A stretch of DNA of 44,576 bases from Muribaculaceae bacterium (GCA_029058745.1 JAIDXM010000078.1:1-44576), one strand, 5' to 3'. Positions 15,617-24,502 are shown, counted from the stretch's first letter. Notes: generated from the letters alone by a model not told the origin. Numbers and translations are program-made.

Positions 15617-18073
15617 CTAATTTACCTTCCATTCCAACACGCCACCGCTCACACCGTCACGCAACTTAGCCACAACCTTAAGAGCAGTCGTCGAGATTTC
15701 CTCAAATTCAACATGGTTGTATTTATCTTTCTCAACCCCGAATGAGTCTTCTGTCTTCACTGGCTCCCAACGGTTTGACGGAGTCTTGTAATATAATTGC
15801 CACCTCTCAGGAGTCCGGTAATTTCCGTCATAATGGTCAAAGTCAAGCCAATATACATCTACACTCCTTACTATTTGGGGCTCCTTGAAAGCATAGCAGA
15901 TGTTTTCCTCCGTACCCTTCCGTAGCCACCAGTAATGATAGGGCTTTGAAATATCAGCGCTCGACTTGGGCTCCCATTGATCGTTATATCCCCAAGCATA
16001 CTGTAGATTGGAAGTAGCGGCCGGAACGTCGGATGAAAGCGAGGTCGGCTCGGAAAACATTTCTGCGGCACTCGCCAAAGTAGGCACAGGCGTTACTGAC
16101 GCATATTCCTCCGATGAAGGAATCCACACAGCCATATGGTCTGCCCCTCTGTTGTTCCAAGTGCAATAAGGTATCGCTTTGAAATCCACATCAACAGTGC
16201 CTCCGGCAGTAACCTTCTTCCCTCTCCCGGAAAGAGTCATGACTCCATTTAGAAAACCTGATTCAAACTCCTCTGTAAACTTAACGCCATCTGGAATGAA
16301 CTTATCGAAAACAGTACCATCGCTCTGATCCCGCCCCTCAAGGCAGTACATCAATGGCCCTCTCTGAATGGCAAGCTTGCCACGGTTGTCTTCAACATTG
16401 ACATGAGCCTTCACTCGCCTCACTTCCATTGGCAGCGACAACTCAACTACATCACCCGACTTCCATACACGTTTTAACGTGGCATACCCGTTTCCCGTCA
16501 TAATCTCGGCTTTCTTCCCATTGACCTTAATCTCATACCTGGCAGATGATGAGGACGTGAATGAATATAAGTCAGTAGGTACTGGAGATTCCATCGACCA
16601 TCCTGGTATGCGCAACCGCAATGCGAACTCCCCCTCCTTGTCAGGATCTACCGTGAGGCGCACATATCCATGCCATGGCAACTCGGTAGTCTGGCGTATT
16701 TTAAGCCTATTATTGTCGGTAGCAATGTCCGCATCACTCTGGATATACAGATTCACAAGCACATCATCACCCTGGGTGGCATACATATACATAGGAACAC
16801 TTGCCATGAAACGGGTTACATTGCCCGGACAGCAGGCACATCCGAACCATTTCTGGCGTTCATGCTCTCCCATACTCTCAAGAGGATTGTCATAGAAGAA
16901 GCGGTCGCCTGAAAGGGAAACCCCTGATAGGACGCCGTTATAAAGCGCACGCTCATACACATCGACATAACGAGTGTCGCCGGTTGCAAGAAACATACGG
17001 TGATTCCAATATACATTCGCTATAGCGGCACATGTCTCGCAATAGGCAGTGTGATTATTGAGTTCATAGTCGGGACCGAATCCTTCTCCTTGAGCCCGGC
17101 TTCCTATGCCGCCTGTGATATACAGTTTTCTCGACGCCATATTTTCCCAAATGCGGGTAAGAGCATTGAGATAAGCGGTGTCTCCGGTTAGCGACGCCAC
17201 ATCGGCGACTCCCGAATAGATATATCCGGCACGCACAGCATGACCAACAATCTCATTCTGCTGAAGAATCGGCTTATGATCCTGTGAATACGGACTGGGG
17301 CTTCGTCCGTTGGAAAGGCGTCCAGCCTCCTCCACGAAATACCGCGCTGTATGCAAATATTTCTCATCATTGGTCACTTTATATAGCTTGGCAAGAGCCA
17401 TCTCAATGATTGGATGTCCTGAAGGATAATGAATCTGACCGTCTCCCTCACCAAATGTCTTGCACACCAAATCGGCGTTCCTTATCGCCACATCAAGGAG
17501 AGTGCGTTTACCCGTTGCGCGGTAATGAGCCACCGCCGCCTCATAAAGATGACCTGAATTGTAAAGCTCATGACTATTGACCTTTTCCCAGCGATGGCTT
17601 CCCCACCATCCTGAGAGCCGTGTGCATTTATTAGTGACACACGTAGTGAGATAACCGTCAGGTTCCTGTGCGGCGGCAATCAGATTGATGACGCTGTCGA
17701 GATAATTGTCAAGATTACGGTCATACTCCACCGCAAGGGAATATGAAGCTCCCTCTATAATCTTATATGGATCGGTGTCATCGAAAGAGAAATCTCCGCG
17801 ATGCTCTCCCTCCTTAATTCCCCCGGCAATGGCAAAATTGTCGAATCTACCATTAATCTCACACTCCTTGAAAGCAGATGGTATGGAAACTTTCCGGTTG
17901 GTTTCAATACGATGCGCCCAAAACATATCGTCAATATGCACATCTGTGAACGAGACTTCCTTCACAGGTGCTTCGGGAACTCTATAAATCTTCTCTCCCG
18001 TGCATGACAACATGACAAGAGACAGCATCGCACAAGATAGTCTGAAAAAGCAACTAATTTTCATATATCGCAT
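15617..18073 (-). CDS. GH127 family glycoside hydrolase (beta-L-arabinofuranosidase type), lipoprotein
   Basis: The family (formerly DUF1680) removes beta-L-arabinofuranose, for example from hydroxyproline-linked or pectic arabinans, using a zinc-bound Cys nucleophile. The zinc site is visible: Glu346 and Cys348 in YCETCAAI, and Cys414-Cys415 in GCACCPGN, of which the first corresponds to the HypBA1 nucleophile. The N-terminus is a lipoprotein signal (lipobox LSLVMLSC, Cys24), so it is a lipid-anchored surface or periplasmic enzyme. An alternative ATG at 18064 is equally plausible. The (alpha/alpha)6 domain spans about residues 35-440, with beta domains after it. The C-terminal 130 residues look like an extra sandwich domain. 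A -7 site (18107-18114) lies upstream. It diverges from a second GH127 gene. Confidence 0.92.
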   Translation of the reverse strand: MRYMKISCFFRLSCAMLSLVMLSCTGEKIYRVPEAPVKEVSFTDVHIDDMFWAHRIETNRKVSIPSAFKECEINGRFDNFAIAGGIKEGEHRGDFSFDDTDPYKIIEGASYSLAVEYDRNLDNYLDSVINLIAAAQEPDGYLTTCVTNKCTRLSGWWGSHRWEKVNSHELYNSGHLYEAAVAHYRATGKRTLLDVAIRNADLVCKTFGEGDGQIHYPSGHPIIEMALAKLYKVTNDEKYLHTARYFVEEAGRLSNGRSPSPYSQDHKPILQQNEIVGHAVRAGYIYSGVADVASLTGDTAYLNALTRIWENMASRKLYITGGIGSRAQGEGFGPDYELNNHTAYCETCAAIANVYWNHRMFLATGDTRYVDVYERALYNGVLSGVSLSGDRFFYDNPLESMGEHERQKWFGCACCPGNVTRFMASVPMYMYATQGDDVLVNLYIQSDADIATDNNRLKIRQTTELPWHGYVRLTVDPDKEGEFALRLRIPGWSMESPVPTDLYSFTSSSSARYEIKVNGKKAEIMTGNGYATLKRVWKSGDVVELSLPMEVRRVKAHVNVEDNRGKLAIQRGPLMYCLEGRDQSDGTVFDKFIPDGVKFTEEFESGFLNGVMTLSGRGKKVTAGGTVDVDFKAIPYCTWNNRGADHMAVWIPSSEEYASVTPVPTLASAAEMFSEPTSLSSDVPAATSNLQYAWGYNDQWEPKSSADISKPYHYWWLRKGTEENICYAFKEPQIVRSVDVYWLDFDHYDGNYRTPERWQLYYKTPSNRWEPVKTEDSFGVEKDKYNHVEFEEISTTALKVVAKLRDGVSGGVLEWKVN

Positions 18074-18106
18074 ACATTACGTTCGGGTTAGTTGAAATTA
18101 TATCCG

Positions 18107-18114
18107 CAAATGTA
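18107..18114 (-). promoter_or_regulatory. -7 element for the minus-strand GH127 gene
   Basis: TACATTTG followed by C on the minus strand matches TAnnTTTGC exactly. The predicted start is near 18101, giving a leader of about 27-37 bases. No TTG lies at the ideal spacing. Confidence 0.5.
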
Positions 18115-18252
18115 ACACTAATTCTAACAACTACCATTAAACAATGTGCTTTTTCTCATCATTTTCTAATCCATAATACAAAATAAGATTCGTGTACCGT
18201 TATTTCTACATATCTCTACATTTCAAACAAAACCTTACTTTTCCACTTCATT

Positions 18253-20679
18253 ATGAAATACCACCTGCTAAAACGGCTCTATACTGCGGCTCTTGCTGTT
18301 TCTATGGTCATTCCCGCCTTGGGAAAGGTATCCGGCACAAACAATCATGGCTACCCAATCAACCCGGTTCCATTCACATCCGTGAAAGTCACCGATAGTT
18401 TCTGGGGACAGCGTCTGAAAGCAAGCCGTGAGGTGACAATCCCTCTCGCTTTCAGCAAATGCGAGGAAACAGGACGATATGCAAATTTCGAAAAAGCCGC
18501 CCATCCTTCCGACTCCATTAATGTCGGTGGCTTCTCCTTTGATGACACGGATGTGTATAAGACCATAGAAGGTGCATCATATCTTCTACAGACATATCCC
18601 GACAAGAGACTCGAGAACTATATCGACAGCGTCCTTGTGATTGTGGCGGCAGCTCAGGAACCCGACGGCTATCTATATACCAGTCGCACCATGAACCCTT
18701 CACATCCACATCAATGGGCTGGCAATAAACGTTGGGAGAAGGTGGAAGACCTCAGCCATGAATTCTATAACCTCGGCCATATGGTAGAGGGAGCTATAGC
18801 GCATTATCAGGCTACAGGAAAACGAAATTTCCTTGACATAGCCATAAAATATGCCGACTGTGTCTGTCGTGAAATAGGCGACGGTCCCGGACAGGTCGTG
18901 AGAGTGCCAGGACACCAGATTGCGGAAATGGCTCTTGCAAAGCTATACCTTGTCTCCAGTGACAAAAAATATCTCGACCAGGCCAAGTTTTTCCTTGACA
19001 AGCGAGGTCACACATCTCGGACAGACAAATATTCCCAGGCACATAAACCCGTGATTGAACAGGATGAGGCGGTAGGACATGCCGTGAGGGCGGCATACAT
19101 GTATGCCGGAATGGCTGATGTCGCCGCATTGACCGGCGACTCAACCTATATCAAGGCTATCGACCGTATATGGGAAAATATTGTTGGAAAAAAATACTAT
19201 GTCACCGGCGGTATAGGAGCCACAAACAATGGAGAAGCCTTCGGAGAAAACTTTGAACTTCCTAATATGTCAGCCTACTGCGAAACATGCGCTGCAATCG
19301 GAAACGTATATCTCAACCATCGGCTCTTCCTACTCCATGGAGACTCAAAATATTATGATGTAATTGAACGGACGCTATACAACGGTCTCATATCAGGAGT
19401 GGCTCTTGACGGGGGGTCTTTTTTCTACCCCAATCCTCTCGAAAGCATGGGACAGCACCAACGCCAGCCTTGGTTCGGATGCGCCTGTTGCCCATCAAAT
19501 ATCGCGAGATTCATTCCCTCGTTACCAGGATATGTATATGCTGTTAAAGACAATGACGTATATGTCAACCTTTTCATGTCTAACAACGCAAACCTAAACG
19601 TTCGTGGGAAAGATGTGCATCTTAGCCAACATACATCCTACCCTTGGGACGGAGACATCATCCTGACAATTGACAAAAACAAGGCAGACAATTTCAATCT
19701 GAAAATAAGAGTGCCCGGATGGGCAAGAAACAAGCCGGTGCCAAGCGAACTATACACCTACAGCGATAATAAACGTCCCGGATACAGTATAAAGGTGAAT
19801 GGGTCGGATGCCAATGGAATCCTTACTACTGACGGGTATCTCTCTGTCTGCAGAAAATGGAAAAAGGGAGACACTGTAGAAATACATTTCGACATGGAAA
19901 CCCGTACAGTCAAAGCCAATGGTAAAGTCGAGGCTGACAGAGGTAAGATAGCTGTCGAAAGAGGCCCCATAGTGTATTGCGCGGAATTTCCCGACAATGA
20001 CTTCGAAGTGTTGAGCGCGTTCATGAACCAGACCCCAAAGTTCTCTGTAAAGGAATGCCCGGATAAACTCTATGGAATAGTGGAAATATCAACTGATGCG
20101 CAGACACTCAGTTATGACGGAAACGGACGGATTGTGGCAAAGGATGTGAAACTGAACATGATTCCATACTACGCCTGGAATCATCGGGGTCGAGGACAGA
20201 TGGCCGTATGGATTCCTCAGCAGCTTAGTGCTTCTCGTCCTGTCATGGCTCCCTCTCTCGCATCAAAAAGTCAGATTATAAGCTCTCATGAACCGAACTC
20301 CCTGTCTTCCTTAAACGACCGGCTTGTTCCTAAGGATGAAAACGACCGCTCGGTGCCTTACTATCATTGGTGGCCTAAACAAGGCACCACTGAATGGCTA
20401 TCATATAAGTTTCCGGAAGAAACCACCGTCAGTAGCTCAACAGTATATTGGTATGACGATGAACCATGGGGAGGATGTCGCGTTCCAAAAAGTTGGAAAC
20501 TATATTACAAGGATTCCAAAGGTGAATGGCAACCTGTAATCGGTGTCGCAGACTACGGCACTAAAAAAGGATATGCCAACCGTGTTGAATTCGACCTTAT
20601 AAAAACAAGGGAATTGAAACTGGAAATACAACTTCCCGACAATAATTCCTCCGGCATCTTCGAATGGGAAGTGGAATAA
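18253..20679 (+). CDS. GH127 family glycoside hydrolase (beta-L-arabinofuranosidase type), secreted
   Basis: A second member of the zinc-Cys family, 808 aa, divergent from the first across 179 bases. The active-site residues are again complete: Cys343-Glu-Thr-Cys346 (Glu344 and Cys346 as ligands) and Cys410, Cys412, Cys413 in FGCACCPSN. The N-terminus is a signal peptide (about residues 1-24, ending near PALGK) without a lipobox Cys. This protein is therefore predicted to be exported to the periplasm, while its neighbour is lipid-anchored. The two share blocks such as AAQEPDGYL and GHAVRAxYxYxG and the same domain order. They differ enough to be ancient paralogues with different substrates. 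Only a weak -7 match (TACATTTC, 18217-18224) lies upstream. Confidence 0.92.
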   Translation: MKYHLLKRLYTAALAVSMVIPALGKVSGTNNHGYPINPVPFTSVKVTDSFWGQRLKASREVTIPLAFSKCEETGRYANFEKAAHPSDSINVGGFSFDDTDVYKTIEGASYLLQTYPDKRLENYIDSVLVIVAAAQEPDGYLYTSRTMNPSHPHQWAGNKRWEKVEDLSHEFYNLGHMVEGAIAHYQATGKRNFLDIAIKYADCVCREIGDGPGQVVRVPGHQIAEMALAKLYLVSSDKKYLDQAKFFLDKRGHTSRTDKYSQAHKPVIEQDEAVGHAVRAAYMYAGMADVAALTGDSTYIKAIDRIWENIVGKKYYVTGGIGATNNGEAFGENFELPNMSAYCETCAAIGNVYLNHRLFLLHGDSKYYDVIERTLYNGLISGVALDGGSFFYPNPLESMGQHQRQPWFGCACCPSNIARFIPSLPGYVYAVKDNDVYVNLFMSNNANLNVRGKDVHLSQHTSYPWDGDIILTIDKNKADNFNLKIRVPGWARNKPVPSELYTYSDNKRPGYSIKVNGSDANGILTTDGYLSVCRKWKKGDTVEIHFDMETRTVKANGKVEADRGKIAVERGPIVYCAEFPDNDFEVLSAFMNQTPKFSVKECPDKLYGIVEISTDAQTLSYDGNGRIVAKDVKLNMIPYYAWNHRGRGQMAVWIPQQLSASRPVMAPSLASKSQIISSHEPNSLSSLNDRLVPKDENDRSVPYYHWWPKQGTTEWLSYKFPEETTVSSSTVYWYDDEPWGGCRVPKSWKLYYKDSKGEWQPVIGVADYGTKKGYANRVEFDLIKTRELKLEIQLPDNNSSGIFEWEVE

Positions 20680-20697
20680 TACATCTGATTATGACAT

Positions 20698-20736
20698 AAG
20701 TCGAAAGGGTCAGGAATTTCCTGACCCTTTCGACTT
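20698..20736. terminator. Near-perfect palindromic bidirectional terminator
   Basis: Arms 20698-20716 and 20718-20736 are a perfect 19-bp inverted repeat with A/T ends on both sides. It follows the plus-strand GH127 stop (20679) and overlaps the last codons of the minus-strand membrane protein gene, whose stop is at 20710-20712. Confidence 0.85.
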
Positions 20737-21480
20737 TATATATCTGGCCAGACCATAAACCACACGATGCAATCCCGGACGATTTCCAAGCAGACTGCCA
20801 AACCATCCCATGTATGGGTCAAGACGCTTAACGACTATCCCGACATATAACATCGCGAAAAGGGTGCCGAATCCAACTACATTCCAAAGCCATTCATGGA
20901 AATATAGATAACATAATGACACCGCCATTACTACCAGTATTATATCAACACATATCTTGGCTTTTGCAAACGGCACTCCCATAACCTTAGATAGTGCCAC
21001 CGGCAATCCTTCTCCGGGCATCGTAATCGACCCGCATCTTATTTCCATAGCTATGCCAAATCCCAACGCCGTACAACCTGTCAACTGAGCAATTATCTTA
21101 TATGCAATAGTGTCGCAAACAAGCGATGATGTGAGATACATATTCAAGTCGATAAGCAGACCGAATACACACCCTATCACAAGTTGCAATAGTTGCACGA
21201 TCTCAAAGCGACGGCGCAATACCACCACCTGACCTGCCACAAGCAATGCGTTAAGCAGATTGGTGTAATCTCCAAGCGACAAAGGGTAGGCCATACCATT
21301 CTCTCCGGCAAGAGTCATGGCCAAAGGCGCGGATGAAATAACGCTTGAACCAAGTCCCGACCTCACACACAATACAACACCGAGAGTCATCACGAACAAC
21401 GACACAAGCAGAAGAAAGTGTTGCCATATAAAGCAATAGACACCTTCCCTTATGCTTTTTCTTTCTACAAATACATCCAT
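20710..21480 (-). CDS. YitT/YczE-type integral membrane protein
   Basis: About 256 aa with five or six hydrophobic segments, starting with a Leu/Val-rich one near residue 17 (FLLLVSLFVMTLGVVLC). The glycine pattern GLGSSVISSAPLAMTL is typical of the YczE/YitT group of uncharacterised membrane proteins. Substrate and role are unknown. The ATG at 21480 (MDVFVERK) is chosen over a longer frame to 21552, because a good -7 element at 21508-21501 would place the transcript start inside the extension. The last codons lie within the shared terminator palindrome. It is probably a single-gene unit. Confidence 0.8.
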   Translation of the reverse strand: MDVFVERKSIREGVYCFIWQHFLLLVSLFVMTLGVVLCVRSGLGSSVISSAPLAMTLAGENGMAYPLSLGDYTNLLNALLVAGQVVVLRRRFEIVQLLQLVIGCVFGLLIDLNMYLTSSLVCDTIAYKIIAQLTGCTALGFGIAMEIRCGSITMPGEGLPVALSKVMGVPFAKAKICVDIILVVMAVSLCYLYFHEWLWNVVGFGTLFAMLYVGIVVKRLDPYMGWFGSLLGNRPGLHRVVYGLARYIKSKGSGNS

Positions 21481-21500
21481 AGCAATTTCTTTTGACAATG

Positions 21501-21533
21501 CAAAATTACTAATTTTTTCGTTCTCCCATTCAA
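21501..21533 (-). promoter_or_regulatory. Promoter of the YitT/YczE-type gene
   Basis: On the minus strand TTG (21533-21531) is followed after 22 bases by TAATTTTG (21508-21501), an exact -7 match. The predicted start near 21495 gives a leader of about 15 bases to the ATG at 21480. Confidence 0.6.
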
Positions 21534-21568
21534 TACGGCATAAACGATCCATATAAAAGCACTATTGG

Positions 21569-21612
21569 CATACACAGCGCGGCCGGATAATTCTCCGGCC
21601 GCGCTGTGTATG
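21569..21612 (-). terminator. Strong hairpin downstream of the small lipoprotein gene
   Basis: Arms 21569-21587 and 21594-21612 are a perfect 19-bp GC-rich inverted repeat with a 6-base loop. It follows the minus-strand lipoprotein stop at 21646. There is no long T tract, but stem strength and position fit a transcription end. Confidence 0.7.
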
Positions 21613-21645
21613 TAATGAAGAAAATCAACAGATTTGTTTACCCGA

Positions 21646-22149
21646 TTATTTATTCTTCTGAATCTGTGCGCTTATCCTCTCCATAATCTCCAGAGCGGAA
21701 CCTGTGTTCATCGGCGCAGGTTCAAAGGTGATATCAATCTTATGTTTGTTCTTTTCAAACGAAAGGACATACAAACTGTCTGTCTGAATAGTAATCGGTT
21801 GATCGTTTACATCTACAGTGCGATAAACTCCACTGTCTCCCTTCTCGAATGGTTTCTTCAAGACGATTTTATAATCTATCTTAGCACGGTTGCCATTCTC
21901 GAAAACATACATTCCCGACTGATCCGGACTTAATGACACAAGTATCCTGCCATCAAACATTCCCTTTCTCCCTTTTTCTCCCTCAATATCATATCTCACG
22001 GCACGATACTGACCGCTTTCCAATGGTTGTGTTGAGTAAAAGGCGGCGTCATCAACCGGTGCCGCTTCTTTCTGCTCCTTGGCTGTTCCGGAGCACGCTA
22101 CAAACAACAGCGTCATTACCGCTGTCGCAAAAATTGAATAAAGCTTCAT
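21646..22149 (-). CDS. Small lipoprotein, NlpE-like in pattern, 167 aa
   Basis: The signal peptide ends in the lipobox FVAC followed by SG (Cys at about residue 19). An acidic linker leads to a beta-rich domain with VSLSPDQSGMYVFENG, which resembles the NlpE N-terminal barrel and related copper-resistance lipoproteins. The CxxC copper motif of E. coli NlpE is not present. A final helix (residues about 150-167) ends in Lys/Asn. It is probably anchored in an envelope membrane; its role is unknown. A well-formed promoter lies at 22241-22211. It is divergent from luxS and is followed by a strong hairpin, so it is likely monocistronic. Confidence 0.78.
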   Translation of the reverse strand: MKLYSIFATAVMTLLFVACSGTAKEQKEAAPVDDAAFYSTQPLESGQYRAVRYDIEGEKGRKGMFDGRILVSLSPDQSGMYVFENGNRAKIDYKIVLKKPFEKGDSGVYRTVDVNDQPITIQTDSLYVLSFEKNKHKIDITFEPAPMNTGSALEIMERISAQIQKNK

Positions 22150-22210
22150 AATAATAAGTTTTTATTTGTTCGTTTAAACCAAAGGCGCTAAGACCTCTTT
22201 AAAATATGCG

Positions 22211-22241
22211 CAAATATAAGGCATTTCATCTATATAAACAA
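22211..22241 (-). promoter_or_regulatory. Promoter of the NlpE-like lipoprotein gene
   Basis: TTG (22241-22239) and TATATTTG (22218-22211) on the minus strand are separated by exactly 20 bases and match the Bacteroidetes consensus fully. The leader is about 55 bases. Confidence 0.7.
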
Positions 22242-22257
22242 CATTCAGGAAGGCTGA

Positions 22258-22290
22258 TTGCGGGATGTTGACCAAAATTCACTAACTTTG
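22258..22290 (+). promoter_or_regulatory. Promoter of luxS
   Basis: TTG (22258-22260) is followed after 22 bases by TAACTTTG (22283-22290) and a C, an exact -7 match. The predicted start near 22296 gives a leader of about 17 bases to the ATG at 22313. Confidence 0.65.
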
Positions 22291-22312
22291 CACCATTATC
22301 ATATACAAGAAT

Positions 22313-22795
22313 ATGAAAAAGATTGCAAGTTTCACAATAAACCACGAGAACCTGTTGCGCGGGATATATGTCTCCCGACGCGACACGACACCTTCAGGCG
22401 ACATAATAACCTCTTTTGATATCCGTCTCACAGAGCCAAACCGTGAGGCCGCCGTTTCTCCCGAAGCCCTGCATACAATCGAACACCTCGCCGCCACTTA
22501 TCTGCGCAACGACCCGCAATGGTGCAATCGAATAGTATATTGGGGGCCTATGGGCTGTTGCACAGGGTCTTATCTGTTGATGCAAGGCGATTTAAATCCT
22601 TCCGACATACTACAGCTTATGAGAGAGATGTTCTCCTTCATAGCAAAATTTGAAGGGGAAATCCCCGGAGCTTCCCCTCGCGACTGTGGCAATTACTCTT
22701 TCAACGACTTGTCTGCGGCCAAAGCCGTAGCCGACAGATTTCTCAATGAGGTGTTGCTCAACATAACGGACGAGAACATGGTCTATCCGGCTTGA
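22313..22795 (+). CDS. luxS: S-ribosylhomocysteine lyase (LuxS)
   Basis: Cleaves S-ribosylhomocysteine to homocysteine and DPD, the precursor of autoinducer-2, within the activated methyl cycle; cytoplasmic homodimer. The metal ligands are His54 and His58 in HTIEHL and Cys125 in RDCGNY. The catalytic Cys82 lies in GPMGCCTGSY. The residue after it is Cys, where the LuxS proteins I recall carry Arg or Gln. Length (160 aa) is normal. No pfs, metabolism or AI-2 uptake gene is adjacent. It has its own promoter and converges on a drug-exporter gene with a 13-base overlap of coding ends. Confidence 0.95.
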   Translation: MKKIASFTINHENLLRGIYVSRRDTTPSGDIITSFDIRLTEPNREAAVSPEALHTIEHLAATYLRNDPQWCNRIVYWGPMGCCTGSYLLMQGDLNPSDILQLMREMFSFIAKFEGEIPGASPRDCGNYSFNDLSAAKAVADRFLNEVLLNITDENMVYPA

Positions 22796-23994
22796 CTATC
22801 CCATAAATTCGCACGCCGTTTACAAAACAGCGCGAATACAAGCGACAGTGAGGCACACACGAACATCACGGCTACAGATGAAAACATCATGTCGCCGAGT
22901 CCAACCAACGGAGACACGATCCCTCCGAACACAAATCCGACCGCACCCACTATTGCGGATGCAGCACCCACCGAATTTCTACCTTCGCTCATGGCAAGAG
23001 TGGTTACCGACGGGAAGATGAATCCCAAAGAAAACATCATCATGAATGTCAACGCCTCATAAATCAAAAACGATTCCACACATAGAGTTGTGAACAGAAG
23101 TAGTGCTGTAAAAAGCGTCATTCCCGCCGTACTGAACAGTGCGGCGTTTTGCATTTTACGGAAACGCAATGTCAGCGCAGAACCCAATGCCGTGCCTATG
23201 GCATTGAACGCGAACACTACGGAAAATTGCATCTCGCTGAAGTTGAAATGCTCCTGAACAATAAAAGTCGCAGACGAGATATAGGCAAACAAAACACCAT
23301 ATGCCAATCCGAAAACAACTATATACATACGGAATAGCGGCCTACGCATCAAGGATATAAAACTGCCAGCAACATTAAGTACATTTCCTTTTGAACGCTT
23401 ATCCGATGGCAATGACTCACGAAATCTGCCACACATGGCCAAAAGCACACCTCCTATGGCAAGCAATATGAAGAAGACACCCTGCCAACCTATATCATTC
23501 GCGACTACCCCTCCAATCAAGGGAGCCACAACAGGCGCCACCCCATTGATGGCACCCACTATTGACAACGTTTTAGCAAGCTCTCTACCGGTGTAGCAGT
23601 CTGTGGCCACCGACCTTGACATGACGATGCCTCCCGATCCACCAAGTCCCTGTAGAAATCGGCAAACATTGAAGAATTCTATTGTAGGAGAAAAAATAAT
23701 CGCCACCGTGGATATAAAGAACAATAGCAATGAAGCGACAAGCAACGGACGGCGCCCATATCTGTCACTCACCGGACCAAACAGCAACTGCCCGACCGCT
23801 ATGCCAAGCATACTTGAAGTGAGTCCGAGTTGCACCATCGACGGTGTTGTCGAGAATATGGATGCAAGCGAGGGCAACGTGGGCAGATAGAAGTCTGTGA
23901 TAAACGGCCCGAATGCCGAAAGGGCACCCAAAAAAACCATCAAGAAGATATAATACCTTCTTCCAATCATATACGCAGAATCGTTATTGAGCAT
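22783..23994 (-). CDS. Bcr/CflA family MFS multidrug efflux transporter
   Basis: A drug:proton antiporter in the inner membrane, 403 aa with 12 predicted membrane segments. Family marks are TDFYLPTLPSLA in the first loop, the MFS signature GPVSDRYGRRPLL near residues 72-84, and MSRSVATDCYTGRE in the segment 4-5 region. The start at 23994 overlaps the end of the NUDIX gene by 11 bases, so the pair is translationally coupled. An internal ATG at 23970 is a possible alternative. The stop codon lies inside the end of luxS on the opposite strand. The substrate is unknown. Confidence 0.92.
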   Translation of the reverse strand: MLNNDSAYMIGRRYYIFLMVFLGALSAFGPFITDFYLPTLPSLASIFSTTPSMVQLGLTSSMLGIAVGQLLFGPVSDRYGRRPLLVASLLLFFISTVAIIFSPTIEFFNVCRFLQGLGGSGGIVMSRSVATDCYTGRELAKTLSIVGAINGVAPVVAPLIGGVVANDIGWQGVFFILLAIGGVLLAMCGRFRESLPSDKRSKGNVLNVAGSFISLMRRPLFRMYIVVFGLAYGVLFAYISSATFIVQEHFNFSEMQFSVVFAFNAIGTALGSALTLRFRKMQNAALFSTAGMTLFTALLLFTTLCVESFLIYEALTFMMMFSLGFIFPSVTTLAMSEGRNSVGAASAIVGAVGFVFGGIVSPLVGLGDMMFSSVAVMFVCASLSLVFALFCKRRANLWDSQAG

Positions 23995-24502
23995 CTTTAT
24001 GGTTTCTGATTATTCGTTTATATTCCTCCTCGAAATTCGGTGTGAAAATTCCTTTCCCAAGATTATCGTCGATTTCTCCAAGACTCCAGAACATCCCTCC
24101 CGCAAGTTCCTCACTGGGACATGGGGCAGATGTGATTATCGTCTTAAACGCGTTCACGAGCTCCCGCTCCCGCGACGATGTGAACACATAACTGGTTATA
24201 AATTCCGGTTCAAAATCAATGATGCCAAGCTCTTCCCGAGCTTCTCTCCTGAGGGCAGACAATGTATCTTCGCCATAATCGATATGCCCCCCGACAGCAG
24301 TATCCCATTTCCCTGGCTGTATATCTTTCCAGTCAGGTCTCCTCTGAAGATACAAACGTCCCTCTGAGTCGAATACATGCAGATGCACCACAGGATGAAG
24401 CAACATGGAACCACCATGACACATCCCTCTTGTGGCCTGCCCTACAACAGTCCCGTATTCGTCAACAACAGGAAATACCTCTTCCGAATTATCTGATTTC
24501 AT
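23984..24502 (-). CDS. NUDIX hydrolase, IPP isomerase-like/YfcD type
   Basis: Hydrolyses a nucleoside diphosphate linked to another moiety, or a related substrate. The full Nudix box is present: GGHIDYGE, then seven residues, then REAREELGI (GX5EX7REUXEEXGU). Upstream, FPVVDEYGTVVGQATRG and LYLQRRPDWKDIQPGKWD resemble the YfcD and IPP-isomerase-like subgroup. The ATG at 24502 (MKSDNSEEV) is chosen over a TTG-initiated extension to 24523. It is the first gene of a two-gene unit with the drug exporter. The exact substrate cannot be read from sequence. Confidence 0.88.
   Translation of the reverse strand: MKSDNSEEVFPVVDEYGTVVGQATRGMCHGGSMLLHPVVHLHVFDSEGRLYLQRRPDWKDIQPGKWDTAVGGHIDYGEDTLSALRREAREELGIIDFEPEFITSYVFTSSRERELVNAFKTIITSAPCPSEELAGGMFWSLGEIDDNLGKGIFTPNFEEEYKRIIRNHKDAQ

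Noticed and set aside
21481..21552. Longer N-terminus for the YitT/YczE-type protein
   Set aside because: A full -7 element lies inside this extension, so it would not be in the mRNA; the extra residues have no conserved pattern.
8171..22795. AI-2E family protein plus luxS as an autoinducer-2 synthesis and export system
   Set aside because: They are 13 kb apart in separate transcription units, and many AI-2E family members are ion antiporters; no AI-2 receptor or uptake gene is present.
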